Source: Candidatus Thiodiazotropha sp. (ex Monitilora ramsayi)
GTDB taxonomy: Bacteria > Pseudomonadota > Gammaproteobacteria > Chromatiales > Chromatiaceae
Reading direction: 5' to 3'
NCBI GenBank assembly: GCA_025655575.1
Contig: JAHXIP010000006.1
Coordinates: 124,001 to 188,000, forward strand
DNA: 64,000 nucleotides
Numbering within the stretch: position 1 is the first letter of the stretch; each line of letters begins with the position of its first letter. Below, in pieces: positions 29,181-39,597 of the stretch. Under the pieces are notes generated by a model. It did not search any database and was not told the DNA's origin. It was given only the letters and a program-made list of their open reading frames with translations. A program made the position numbers and the translations under genes.

Positions 29181-30389
29181 CTAAAACTGGTGCGCACCAT
29201 GAGGACCAAGACTCATGATGTACTGCAGCGTGAGAATATTGTCCGTGTCTTCGTAGGAATCATCCTTGGCGTACTGCAATCGCACCCGGCTGTATTCACT
29301 GTGCGAGTAATCACCCATCAGGGTCAGCCGTTCAGGTGTATGGCCCTCATTATCGAGACCCGCTTCTGCCAGCACCGCTTGATCCGATCCCCGGTTATCC
29401 GAATCAAGTCGGTCGTAGCGCAGGCCTACCCGCCAGCGTGGTATGAACTGATAGACCGCCTGTAGATACCAACCCTTCTGTTCTCCATCGTAGGTGGTCG
29501 ATTCGGGTGTAACGGAACCGTCATCCATGACCACTGTTCCTTCTTCATCACGGATGAAATACTCACCCTGCAGTTTCAGGTTTCTCTCACTGGCATTGCC
29601 TTGAGGCGCCCATTTCCAGACAAAATCGATACCGCTGATACGACTGTCACCCGTATAAGTCGGGATCTCATGGGCGCCGCCATCATGATGGTGTCCACCG
29701 GATGTACGATTCTCGATATCGGCCTGCCAATGAGAGAGACCGACCTGCCAGGCCTGGCTCTCCCCAATGTCACCCCCGATCTTGGCAAACAGACTGTTTG
29801 CCCCTGCACCGCCATGACTGGCGCCGCCTGCTGGGAATCGCTCACCACGAGTAATCTCACCACCGAGCTTGAGATAGAGTTCAGTGGGTGCTACCCAACT
29901 GATTTGCAGTCCGTCATCGCGCAACTGGTCACCAAACAAACCCCGATAGATCAGTGGGGCATCAGAAAAATCCCAAGCGTGGGGGTGTTGCTGATTCAGG
30001 TAACCGATCGCGGAGAAGAAACGCCCACCCTTGACAGTCAGACCGTTACCCAAAGCCAATGTCTCGATGTAGGCCTCCTCGAGTTCCACCTCCGTTTCAC
30101 CTTCATGGTCGGCGATAACGGCTGTCATCTTGCCGTAGAACATGTCATCCACATTAGCGCTGATGGCCAATTCATTATGCCCAAGATGGAAGCCCTCTTC
30201 TCCGCGACCCGCTTCTCCCCCAAGCATAAAGCCGGGCAGTTCATAGTCTGTTTCATTTTCATAGGCACTGAAACGGCCATCAAGTATCAGACTGATTGCA
30301 GGATTGAAACTCTCGCTTTCAGCAGCATAAACGGGCGTTAAACCCAACACCAGTGATAGCGTTGAAATATGTGAAATACGCTTAATCAT
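29181..30389 (-). CDS. outer membrane beta-barrel protein associated with zinc locus
   Basis: Signal peptide, beta-barrel-like repeats, terminal aromatic residue, His-rich GGHHHDGGAHEIPTY loop; location in zinc locus. Confidence 0.7.
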   Translation of the reverse strand: MIKRISHISTLSLVLGLTPVYAAESESFNPAISLILDGRFSAYENETDYELPGFMLGGEAGRGEEGFHLGHNELAISANVDDMFYGKMTAVIADHEGETEVELEEAYIETLALGNGLTVKGGRFFSAIGYLNQQHPHAWDFSDAPLIYRGLFGDQLRDDGLQISWVAPTELYLKLGGEITRGERFPAGGASHGGAGANSLFAKIGGDIGESQAWQVGLSHWQADIENRTSGGHHHDGGAHEIPTYTGDSRISGIDFVWKWAPQGNASERNLKLQGEYFIRDEEGTVVMDDGSVTPESTTYDGEQKGWYLQAVYQFIPRWRVGLRYDRLDSDNRGSDQAVLAEAGLDNEGHTPERLTLMGDYSHSEYSRVRLQYAKDDSYEDTDNILTLQYIMSLGPHGAHQF

Positions 30390-30465
30390 CTAAGCTCTCC
30401 AAATAACACAGGACAGCGCACTAGCTCGCACTGCCAATAAAAAACAATGGTTTGTTGATCTGTGC

Positions 30466-30732
30466 TTAGGCGGTTGCAGGGGGTGCGCGAATGCGGCAAA
30501 AGTTGGCGGCAAGTGCGATCAGTCCTTCAGACGATCCCGCTCGTATGCCAGAGAAAACCCGATTGGTTTTGAGAGAAAGAAGAGACGGTGCAACAAAATG
30601 ATCCTGAGAATGGGCTACCAGACAGTCTTCGCAGACTTCATCCTGATCATGGTCGTGATAGAGATGATCGACCCATAGCCCCTGAGAAATCAGGACAACG
30701 AGCGCCAACAGTGTAAGCCGTATTTTTTTCAT
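30466..30732 (-). CDS. small exported His/Cys/Asp-rich protein
   Basis: MKKIRLTLLALVVLISQGLWVDHLYHDHDQDEVCEDCLVAHSQDHF. Confidence 0.6.
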   Translation of the reverse strand: MKKIRLTLLALVVLISQGLWVDHLYHDHDQDEVCEDCLVAHSQDHFVAPSLLSLKTNRVFSGIRAGSSEGLIALAANFCRIRAPPATA

Positions 30733-30815
30733 TGAATCCCGTTTCATTCCGGGGTGCTTCACGTCTATCAGGTACCAAAGCGATATCAACCAGCCCTACC
30801 GGGGGCTCGGATATT

Positions 30816-30843
30816 GTTATAATATAACGTAACATTATGTAAC
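30816..30843. promoter_or_regulatory. putative Zur box(es) in the divergent zinc promoter
   Basis: Perfect palindrome GTTATAATATAAC (30816-30828), matching the gammaproteobacterial Zur core GTTATANTATAAC as recalled, followed by GTAACATTATGTAAC (30829-30843). Confidence 0.75.
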
Positions 30844-30872
30844 AACCCTGTGCAAGAGATGCAAACTGACAG

Positions 30873-31823
30873 ATGTTCAAGCTAAAACTATTTCTCAAAT
30901 ATGCGCTCTGCCTGCTCGTACTGAATTTGTTCAGCCCACTGATTCAGGCCGAACCCAAGGTGGTTGTCAGCATTAAACCGATTCATTCGCTGATTGCAGG
31001 GTTGATGCGTGACATTGGCGAACCCCTACTCCTTATTGATGACAATCAGTCCCCTCACAATATGAGCCTCAGACCCTCCAATGCGCGTGCGTTGAATGAG
31101 GCTGATCTGATTGTATGGATTGGAAGCAGCTTAGAGCCTTCCCTCTCCCGCCTGCTTGATTCTCACAATCATGATGCAGAAGTGGTCTCTATGATCGACA
31201 CACCGGGACTACTTCTTCTACCGATGCGCGTCAATCATGATTGGGAAACGCATCAGCATATAGAGCATCACCAAAAGGTTAATAATCATTCAGCTTCTGG
31301 TACGCAAACCTGGGACAACCACATCTGGTTGTCACCGGATAACGCTATCCTGATGGTCCGGCACTTAACTCAGGTTCTGATTCGACTCGATGAATTACAT
31401 AGTGAGCAGTACCTTAAAAACAGTCGATCTCTTATCAATCGTTTACAGGCTCTCGATAGAGATCTTGCAAGCAGAATAACCGCTGTTCATGAGACTCCCT
31501 TTATTGTGTTTCACGATGCCTACCACTATTTTGAACAGCACTTCCAACTAAACGCTGTGGGTTCGGTAAGCGTCAGTCCTGAACGTTTATCCGGCGCCCG
31601 ACACATCCACGATCTTCGGCAAAAGATCCGTCACCTGAATGCTCGCTGTGTCTTCACCGAACCCCAGTTCGAACCCAAACTGGTTCGTACCTTGGTGGAT
31701 GGGACGCAGGTACGAATCGGTCAGCTTGATCCGTTAGGTCAGGCTCTTCCATCTGGGCCCGATACCTATTTCACACTGATGCAACGCCTTTCTGAGAACT
31801 TGATCGAATGCCTCACGGAGTAA
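30873..31823 (+). CDS. znuA: zinc ABC transporter substrate-binding protein
   Basis: VVVSIKPIHSLIAGLM, His-rich loop HDWETHQHIEHHQKVNNHS, DNHIWLSPDNA. Confidence 0.9.
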   Translation: MFKLKLFLKYALCLLVLNLFSPLIQAEPKVVVSIKPIHSLIAGLMRDIGEPLLLIDDNQSPHNMSLRPSNARALNEADLIVWIGSSLEPSLSRLLDSHNHDAEVVSMIDTPGLLLLPMRVNHDWETHQHIEHHQKVNNHSASGTQTWDNHIWLSPDNAILMVRHLTQVLIRLDELHSEQYLKNSRSLINRLQALDRDLASRITAVHETPFIVFHDAYHYFEQHFQLNAVGSVSVSPERLSGARHIHDLRQKIRHLNARCVFTEPQFEPKLVRTLVDGTQVRIGQLDPLGQALPSGPDTYFTLMQRLSENLIECLTE

Positions 31824-31827
31824 ATCA

Positions 31828-32328
31828 ATGAGTCGACTCAAACATCCGAAGCAATTCCCGGCTGCCGACCATGATCATAAAACCTGCATAACACACGCCC
31901 TTCAGGAGGCAGAGGCTTACTGTAAGCAACAGGGTCTGCGCTTAACTGAATTACGCCGTCGCGTACTGGAGCTGATCTGGGCCAACCATCAGCCTGTCGG
32001 CGCCTACGATCTGCTGGAACAATTGACCCGAGAAGGACGTAAAGCAGCCCCCCCTACCATCTATCGTTCTCTCGACTTTCTCATGCAAAGCGGCCTCATC
32101 CACCGTATCACTTCACTCAACGCCTATGTCGGCTGTAATCACCCCGGGCTTGATCATGCCGCGCAGTTCTTTATCTGCGAATACTGTGGACAGGCAGCAG
32201 AAATGGACGATGCCCAGATAGTGTCAGCCATTGCCAAGGATGCCAAGCGGCTTGGCTTCACGGTTGAGAAACGAACGATTGAAGTCGCTGGTATTTGTGC
32301 CCACTGCAGACATCATTCAGAAACATGA
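31828..32328 (+). CDS. zur: Fur-family zinc uptake regulator
   Basis: Fur fold with [25 protein letters not shown] and CAHC; between znuA and znuC. Confidence 0.88.
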   Translation: MSRLKHPKQFPAADHDHKTCITHALQEAEAYCKQQGLRLTELRRRVLELIWANHQPVGAYDLLEQLTREGRKAAPPTIYRSLDFLMQSGLIHRITSLNAYVGCNHPGLDHAAQFFICEYCGQAAEMDDAQIVSAIAKDAKRLGFTVEKRTIEVAGICAHCRHHSET

Positions 32329-33095
32329 ACACAACAGCCAAACCACTCATCGAAGCCAATGGTATCAGTGTTAAGCTGCAGGGGCGGCAGATACTGGAAC
32401 AGGTCAGTCTTAGTGTAGGGCGGGGAGAGATCGTCACACTAATCGGACCGAATGGCGCCGGTAAAACAACCTTGGTACGAGTCATTCTTGGCCTTCTCAA
32501 GGCCAACGAAGGCAGTATAAAAAAGCAACCCAATCTGTGTATCGGCTATATGCCGCAGCGACTCGCTTTATCGGAAAATATGCCCCTGACCGTCAAACGC
32601 TTCCTCTCTCTCGGATACAGGCGTCAGGAGAGTGAGATGCTGGGGATTGTCAACGAACTGGATATCGAACCGCTACTCGATAGCCCGATGCAACGTCTCT
32701 CCGGTGGTGAGCACCAGCGTGTATTGTTGGCCCGTGCACTGCTTCGACAGCCGGATCTGCTGGTCCTCGACGAACCGGTGCAGGGGGTGGATATTACCGG
32801 GCAGGCGGCACTCTATGCCCTGATCACCCAAATTCGCGATCGATTCGGCTGTGGTGTTTTAATGATCTCACACGACCTTCATCTGGTGATGTCGACAACC
32901 GATCAGGTGCTTTGTCTGAATCACCATGTCTGCTGCTCCGGCCATCCGGAGAGCGTCAGCCAGCACCCTGCTTACCTGGAACTATTCGGCGCGGCAGCAA
33001 GCGCCAAACTGGCGGTTTACACCCATCACCACGATCACACTCATGATATTCATGGCGATATCAAATCCCCACCAAAGGTAAATCATCATGGATGA
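32325..33095 (+). CDS. znuC: zinc ABC transporter ATP-binding protein
   Basis: [34 protein letters not shown] overlap with zur. Confidence 0.92.
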   Translation: MNTTAKPLIEANGISVKLQGRQILEQVSLSVGRGEIVTLIGPNGAGKTTLVRVILGLLKANEGSIKKQPNLCIGYMPQRLALSENMPLTVKRFLSLGYRRQESEMLGIVNELDIEPLLDSPMQRLSGGEHQRVLLARALLRQPDLLVLDEPVQGVDITGQAALYALITQIRDRFGCGVLMISHDLHLVMSTTDQVLCLNHHVCCSGHPESVSQHPAYLELFGAAASAKLAVYTHHHDHTHDIHGDIKSPPKVNHHG

Positions 33096-33873
33096 CTTTC
33101 TTCTGCGGGCATTGGCCGCCGGCTTGGGTGTCGCATTGGTGGCCGGACCGCTGGGCGTGTTTGTGGTGTGGCGCCGCATGGCATATTTCGGTGACACTCT
33201 TGCCCACTCCGCATTGCTCGGTGTCGCACTGGGCTTTCTGCTTGGCATCAATCTCAATCTCTCCGTGATCGCACTGGGTATGCTGCTGGCACTGCTACTC
33301 GTCGGCATGAGCCGAAACCGTCAGCTATCCAGAGACACCCAACTCGGCATACTGGCGCACAGTGCCCTGTCACTGGGACTGGTTGTGATGGCATTTCAAA
33401 CTTCGGTACGTGTCGATCTGATGGGTTATCTGTTTGGTGACATCCTGGCTGTGACCACCAACGACCTGCTCTGGGTCTGGGGTGGTGGTCTTTCGGTGCT
33501 GCTGGTCTTGTTCATGATCTGGCGTCCCCTACTCTCCCTGACGGTGCATGAAGAACTGGCCCAGGTGGAAGGGGTGCCTGTAGGCATGATGCGGTTGGTT
33601 TTCATGTTGCTTATTGCCCTGGTAATCGCCGTCTCCATGAAAATCGTCGGTGTGTTGCTGATCACCTCCATGATGATCATCCCGGCAGCGGCGGCAAGGC
33701 GCTTCAGCCACACGCCTGAGCAGATGGCGTTAATGGCTGCGGCGGTTGGCTCACTCTCCGTGGTCCTGGGGCTTACCGGTTCCTGGCAATGGGATACGCC
33801 GGCCGGACCCTCGGTTGTCGTGGCGGCGGCCATGCTGTTCGGATTGACCCAGCTTGTGAGGCAGCCGGCATGA
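33088..33873 (+). CDS. znuB: zinc ABC transporter permease
   Basis: [33 protein letters not shown]. Confidence 0.92.
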   Translation: MDDFLLRALAAGLGVALVAGPLGVFVVWRRMAYFGDTLAHSALLGVALGFLLGINLNLSVIALGMLLALLLVGMSRNRQLSRDTQLGILAHSALSLGLVVMAFQTSVRVDLMGYLFGDILAVTTNDLLWVWGGGLSVLLVLFMIWRPLLSLTVHEELAQVEGVPVGMMRLVFMLLIALVIAVSMKIVGVLLITSMMIIPAAAARRFSHTPEQMALMAAAVGSLSVVLGLTGSWQWDTPAGPSVVVAAAMLFGLTQLVRQPA

Positions 33874-34065
33874 TCGAATCCATGAAACCAGTCCAGAGAT
33901 TAGTGCTCGACAATCATGCAGATCTGATGCATCCTGCCGATAACCATACTCAGCATGTAGGTATTTTCAAGATCCTGCCAGGATGGTGGATAGGGCTACT
34001 TGGAGAACTCCATATCCGTGGCTGTTTTTTTCCGTTCAATAAGGAACAATCTCCGCTATCACAGG

Positions 34066-35856
34066 ATGAATACAGCGCACTTCGCCATCGGTTTTACCGT
34101 CTGGCTGCTTCCCCTATTCTGCCACGCAGGCCCACCTCCAATACGCTCGGCAAGCGAACTCGACTACCCTCCCTTCTCCATCGTGCGCGAAGACAACAGT
34201 GCTGGCGGCTTCTCTGTGGAATTGATGCAGGCCACCGTCCAGGCAATGGGTCGCGAGGTCACTTTTGAGGTCGGACCCTGGGCGGAAATCAAACAGGATC
34301 TCGAGGCGGGCCACCTGGAGGCACTGCCGCTCGTGGGCCGTACCCCGGAACGGGAAGCGTTCTTCGATTTCACCGTACCCTACATCAGCCTTTTTGGTGC
34401 CGTTTTCGTACGTGATAACGAAAACCGCATTAAGCTGCCGGAAGACCTAGGTGGAATTCGCATTGGTGTCTTGCAGGGTGACAATGCAGAAGAGTATGTA
34501 CGACGGGAGGGAATTACCGACCGGATTGTGGCGACAAGATCCTATGAAGACGCATTCATGAAATTGTCAGAAGGAGAAATTGATGCGGTCGTGGCACAAC
34601 GGCTGGTCGGTCTCACGCTGATCGACAAACTTGGACTGGATGGCATTAAAACGGCCATTGCCCCTCTGCCGGGCCTTAAACAGGATTTCTGTTTCGCTGT
34701 CACTGAAGGCAACAAGGAACTGCTCGCCCTGCTCAACGAGGGACTATCGGTCATCATCGCCAATGGAACCTATGAGCAACTACGTGAAAAATGGCTCGGG
34801 ATTTTGGACAGGGAGAAAAACCAAAAGCTGCTCTACTTTCAGGTTGCCACCGGGTTAATGGGAGCAATCTCACTCATTTTATTTACGCTTTTTGTTTATC
34901 AACATTGGAAGGAACATCGCAATCTAAAAATCAATGAAGAGAAATTCCGCACACTGTTCGAGAACATGGCCCAGGGCGCTTTCTATCAAAGAGCTGACGG
35001 GGTTCTGCTCGATATCAATCGTGCCGGACTCGAGCTGTTCGGCATCACTCATGATCAATTTTTGGGAAGGACTTCAATGGATCCCCAGTGGAAGGTGATC
35101 TGTGAAGACGGCTCAGAGATACCGGGCGCGCAGCACCCCTCAATGCAGGCTTTAAGCACGGGCAAGCCGGTCAAGGGTGCCATTCTTGGCGTCTACAACC
35201 CTCAAAGAGAGGACTATGTCTGGCTGAATGTCACCGCCATCCCGCAATTCCTGCCGGGAGAAAACAGTCCGTTCCAGACATTTGTGACGATGCACGACAT
35301 CTCAGCAAGAATAGCGACCGAGGAGAGACTCAAGCAGCAGGCGACGCACGATCCCTTAACCGGTCTCTATAACCGCAAAGCACTGGAGGAGAGGTTAACC
35401 CGGGAAATAGCACGGTGCGTTCGGTATAACCACCGGCTTTCGATCTTTATGCTGGACATAGACCACTTCAAACAAATCAACGATCAATATGGCCACCAGA
35501 TCGGAGATACGGTACTAACGAATTTAACAACATTGTTTGAACGCAGTGTTCGTAAGTCGGACTATGCCGCTCGATATGGGGGAGAGGAGTTTGTCATTGT
35601 CCTCTCCGAGACGACACTCGACCAAGCCAAAGACCTGGCTGAGCGACTTCGCCAACAAATTGCCGATCATTCTATTCGTCTGGAAGACAACGAAGAGATC
35701 CAGTTAACCATCAGTATCGGCGTCGCCACCTACCCGGATCATGCCGATTCGTGGAAAGCGCTGCTGAAAGCGGCAGACATGGCCATGTATGCCGCGAAAA
35801 AAGCCGGGCGCAACCAAGTGAAAACACCCAACAATGTGAGTGATCCACAAGGATAG
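34066..35856 (+). CDS. SBP_bac_3-PAS-GGDEF sensor diguanylate cyclase
   Basis: Periplasmic SBP-like domain, one TM, PAS, RYGGEEF active site, RKSD five residues before GGEEF (I-site). Confidence 0.88.
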   Translation: MNTAHFAIGFTVWLLPLFCHAGPPPIRSASELDYPPFSIVREDNSAGGFSVELMQATVQAMGREVTFEVGPWAEIKQDLEAGHLEALPLVGRTPEREAFFDFTVPYISLFGAVFVRDNENRIKLPEDLGGIRIGVLQGDNAEEYVRREGITDRIVATRSYEDAFMKLSEGEIDAVVAQRLVGLTLIDKLGLDGIKTAIAPLPGLKQDFCFAVTEGNKELLALLNEGLSVIIANGTYEQLREKWLGILDREKNQKLLYFQVATGLMGAISLILFTLFVYQHWKEHRNLKINEEKFRTLFENMAQGAFYQRADGVLLDINRAGLELFGITHDQFLGRTSMDPQWKVICEDGSEIPGAQHPSMQALSTGKPVKGAILGVYNPQREDYVWLNVTAIPQFLPGENSPFQTFVTMHDISARIATEERLKQQATHDPLTGLYNRKALEERLTREIARCVRYNHRLSIFMLDIDHFKQINDQYGHQIGDTVLTNLTTLFERSVRKSDYAARYGGEEFVIVLSETTLDQAKDLAERLRQQIADHSIRLEDNEEIQLTISIGVATYPDHADSWKALLKAADMAMYAAKKAGRNQVKTPNNVSDPQG

Positions 35857-35942
35857 CCTGAACCCTTAATGGTGCAATTGATGTCTTGATTCGAAAGTGA
35901 ATGACCCACAATCCGATTCAGCCAAACCTGATCAGAGCATTC

Positions 35943-37289
35943 TCAAAAATAGTAACCCAGATTAATGTTGAATCGATGCTCGGTTTCCCCGCTATTGCTT
36001 CCCATGCTGCCACCGATAAAGGGTTGATTCTCAGCGCTGACAAAATCGATATAGGTATAGAGACCGCCGGCGGACACAGCCACGCCAAGTACATTCATCC
36101 AGGTATCGTCCAGACTGGCAGACTTATTGGTAATGAGTGAGTAATCGTTATAGAAAGTCAGGTTGGTAATCGGCCCCCAGGCGACCGGCAGGCTGTAAGC
36201 GATGTTGGCGGTATACGAATCAGCTTCCGCCGGAATGGTATCGTAGAAGCTATAGGCGCCGACCGCCATCAGATCCGCGCCGCCGTCCACATCGTACTCG
36301 TAAGCGCTGGCCTGTAGTTGCAGGTTCCATGGGCCATAGTCCCCGACCAGATGAATGGCATAAGCATCGTGGTCACCCACCTTATCGCTGCCGTTATGCA
36401 GTAAACCGTATTGTCCCGAAGCGCCCAGTTCGATTTTCAATCTGTCATTGACGACCCACAGATGGGCTACGCGGGCATTCCAGGTATTGTTTTCCGCCAG
36501 GATATTGGCCGGCTCATCGAAGGTGCCTTCACCCGCCACCCGGTAACCCACAACGTCATATGAGTAGCGATCCTCACGATTGTCGACAAACCCGTCCGCA
36601 CCACCCTGTTCGTCGTTCAGATAGAACCCGAAGCGAAGGTCCCAGGGCCCTGTCTTATGCAGAAATTTGATGCCGGCATCGTAGTCGTCCTCCAGACCCA
36701 CATAGTAGTTGGAGCTGAAGAAAAAGTTGTGCGAGTTATAGGGCAAAACACCAAAAGGGACTTTATGTATGCCGAGCTGACCCTGGGTCTGCTCTGAAAA
36801 ATCGTAGCCGAACCAGGCGTGGTGAACCACGTTCATGTATTGAAACCAGCGCCACTCGGCAGACAGGATGACATCCCCGATGGTGCCGTCCAGATTCAGC
36901 CTGAAGATATCGAAATCGAAGTCACCGCCCCGCTCCCGATTGCCCTGATTGTAACGTTCGTTGCTGTACTGCAAGCGTACAGCGCCGCCAACCTTGATAC
37001 CGTCAGGTACCGCTTCGGTTGTTTCATTTTCTGCTTGAGCGACATCCGCTTCGCCCTCAGCTGCTTGCGGCACCTCATCCCCGGCTTCCATCGCAGGTTG
37101 CCCCTCGACCTGTTTTTTCGCCTGGCTCTTTTTCAACAGCACCTCCAGCTCCTGGATTCGCTGCTTCATCAACTGAATCTCCTGCGCAATCCGATCCGTT
37201 TCCGTCTCTGCCGAAAGGTTGCCCGTACAGAGGACCGTCATGAGAACACCCAACAGGACCGCATATCTCATCGGAGAGAGAGCCGGCAT
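35943..37289 (-). CDS. outer membrane porin-like protein with N-terminal coiled coil
   Basis: Signal peptide, coiled coil IQLMKQRIQELEVLLKK, beta-barrel ending in FNINLGYYF. Confidence 0.75.
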   Translation of the reverse strand: MPALSPMRYAVLLGVLMTVLCTGNLSAETETDRIAQEIQLMKQRIQELEVLLKKSQAKKQVEGQPAMEAGDEVPQAAEGEADVAQAENETTEAVPDGIKVGGAVRLQYSNERYNQGNRERGGDFDFDIFRLNLDGTIGDVILSAEWRWFQYMNVVHHAWFGYDFSEQTQGQLGIHKVPFGVLPYNSHNFFFSSNYYVGLEDDYDAGIKFLHKTGPWDLRFGFYLNDEQGGADGFVDNREDRYSYDVVGYRVAGEGTFDEPANILAENNTWNARVAHLWVVNDRLKIELGASGQYGLLHNGSDKVGDHDAYAIHLVGDYGPWNLQLQASAYEYDVDGGADLMAVGAYSFYDTIPAEADSYTANIAYSLPVAWGPITNLTFYNDYSLITNKSASLDDTWMNVLGVAVSAGGLYTYIDFVSAENQPFIGGSMGSNSGETEHRFNINLGYYF

Positions 37290-37505
37290 GATTATCTCCT
37301 TTAGTAACCCAAATTTTTACTTAGTGAACGAATCATGTAAGCACCAACCGCTTGGAAACCAACATGTTTAATAGCGACAGATATTAGCCCTTGTTTTTAG
37401 GGTTAATCAGGACAAATACCTCATAAGACCCGGATTTGGGATTGATTTGAAATTCGCATTCGGATCGTGCATTGTATTTAGTACTCTAATCAATCTGAAA
37501 GTCCC

Positions 37506-39074
37506 ATGTCAAACGATAATATCGCCTACGAAACCGAATACGAGATCGGCCAGGACAACCTCAAGATGTTCGGCATGGACATGCACAATCCGGTCTTTTT
37601 CATCAGCGCCACGCTGATCCTTTTATTTGTCATCACAACGCTGCTCTTTCCCTCAGACGCAAAATCTCTACTCGATGGCGCCAAAGGTTGGTCAATAGAA
37701 AATTTCGACTGGCTCTTTATCTGGAGCGCCAATCTGTTTGTCATTTTCTGCATCGCGCTGGTTTTTCTGCCCGTCGGCAAAATACGCCTTGGTGGAGTGG
37801 ATGCGAAACCGGAGTTTTCCACCCTCTCCTGGTTTGCCATGCTGTTTGCCGCGGGGATGGGTATCGGGCTGATGTTCTGGAGTGTGGCGGAACCTGTCGC
37901 CTACTACACCAATTGGTACGGCACGCCGCTGAACGCGGAACCTCATACCGCAGAAGGCGCCCGAGCGGCCATAGGTGCCACGATGTTCCACTGGGGCCTG
38001 CATCCCTGGGCAATCTATGCCGTCGTCGCCTTGTCGCTTGCCTTCTTTGCATTTAATAAAGGCATGCCGCTGACCATCAGGTCCGCGTTCTATCCGATCT
38101 TCGGTGATGCATGCTGGGGTTGGGTAGGACATATCATCGATCTGTTGGCGGTACTGGCGACGATATTCGGTCTTGCCACCTCCCTGGGATTGGGTGCTCA
38201 ACAGGCAGCCGGCGGACTACAGCACCTGTTCGGCATCCCCAATGAGATCAATACACAGATCGCCATCATTATCGGTGTCACCAGTGTGGCGGTTTTCTCC
38301 GTGATTCGAGGTATTGAAGGCGGCGTCAAGGTGCTCAGTAATATCAACATGGTTTTCGCCGCATTTCTGTTGGTTTTCGTGTTGATCCTTGGGCAGGGAC
38401 TTGGCTTTTTTTCCAGCCTGACCAACACAGCCGGCGCTTATATCGAAAACCTCCTTCCGTTGAGCAACTCTTTCGGGCGGAAAGATGACACCTGGTTCCA
38501 TGGCTGGACCGTATTCTATTGGGCCTGGTGGATATCCTGGTCGCCCTTTGTCGGCATGTTCATTGCCCGTATCTCAAAGGGACGAACGGTAAGACAGTTC
38601 ATTATTGCCGTACTGCTGGTACCGACCGTGGTCACTATGATCTGGATGACTGCATTCGGCGGCACCGGTCTGGACCAGGCGATAAACAACGTAGGACAGT
38701 TGGCGTCGGGAATCTCCGATGTCTCCCTGGCGATGTTCCATATGCTGGAGAATCTGCCGCTCTCGTCTATCACCTCATTTCTAGGCATTGCCCTGGTGCT
38801 GATCTTCTTTGTGACCTCTTCGGACTCAGGGTCACTGGTGATCGATAGCATTACCGCCGGGGGAAAAGTTGACGCGCCGGTACCGCAACGAATCTTCTGG
38901 GCGACCCTGGAGGGCGTGATCGCCGGGACGCTTCTTTATGGCGGCGGTGCGGAAGCACTCAAGGCGCTACAGGCAGGCGCCATCAGTGTCGGACTTCCCT
39001 TCACGGCTGTCCTGCTGTTGATGTGCGTGAGCCTCTACAAAGGCCTCTCGGATGAGCGTAAAAATGCCCAATAA
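37506..39074 (+). CDS. BCCT family compatible-solute transporter
   Basis: LFAAGMGIGLMFWSVAEPVAYY, FHWGLHPWAIYAVVALSLAFF, WAWWISWSPFVGMFIARIS. Confidence 0.93.
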   Translation: MSNDNIAYETEYEIGQDNLKMFGMDMHNPVFFISATLILLFVITTLLFPSDAKSLLDGAKGWSIENFDWLFIWSANLFVIFCIALVFLPVGKIRLGGVDAKPEFSTLSWFAMLFAAGMGIGLMFWSVAEPVAYYTNWYGTPLNAEPHTAEGARAAIGATMFHWGLHPWAIYAVVALSLAFFAFNKGMPLTIRSAFYPIFGDACWGWVGHIIDLLAVLATIFGLATSLGLGAQQAAGGLQHLFGIPNEINTQIAIIIGVTSVAVFSVIRGIEGGVKVLSNINMVFAAFLLVFVLILGQGLGFFSSLTNTAGAYIENLLPLSNSFGRKDDTWFHGWTVFYWAWWISWSPFVGMFIARISKGRTVRQFIIAVLLVPTVVTMIWMTAFGGTGLDQAINNVGQLASGISDVSLAMFHMLENLPLSSITSFLGIALVLIFFVTSSDSGSLVIDSITAGGKVDAPVPQRIFWATLEGVIAGTLLYGGGAEALKALQAGAISVGLPFTAVLLLMCVSLYKGLSDERKNAQ

Positions 39075-39266
39075 AAACTGCCGCCAGATGAATATCAGGC
39101 AGAAACACTCACACGCAGGAAAAGCATTTTTCTCATAGTGTCTTGATTAGTGCGTGGTGTTTCGCAATGAATTTCGGAACAGCTCAAAGTCACAGCACAG
39201 CCATACTGTGATCACTACCCTGTCGCAAGTATTTTTGTTTGCCTTTGAGTTAACTGACAATCACAG

Positions 39267-39588
39267 TGGCAGGCACTGCTGCTGACAGAGACTGTCCGTA
39301 GCAGTTCTCTCACCGGCAGTGAATTGGCAAAACGGGTCAGCCTGAGCCAGGCCACAGTGACGGATGTGGTCAAGCCGTCGATGCCACTGTTGTAGGAAAA
39401 ATTTCAAAGCCGCCTGAGTGAACTTAAAGAACCAACTACTCTCTTCCCTGCAAAGAATTGCAGAGATGATGAACACTGAAGACCTGGATGCGGCGCCCAT
39501 GCTAACTAGTAGCGCGATCACCGCATCTCCCAAAGCCGTTGAAGAGGCTGTCTCACCACAAAAGGATGAGAACAATCCCGCTACTTAA
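39267..39588 (+). pseudogene. decayed MarR-family regulator (CosR/EctR-like)
   Basis: WQALLLTETVRSSSLTGSELAKRVSLSQATVTDVV, apparent deletion, in-frame TAG at 39393, EKFQSRLSELKE, frameshift, then LSSLQRIAEMMNTEDLDAAPMLTSSAITASPKAVEEAVSPQKDENNPAT*. Confidence 0.75.
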
Positions 39589-39597
39589 TTCAGTTTA

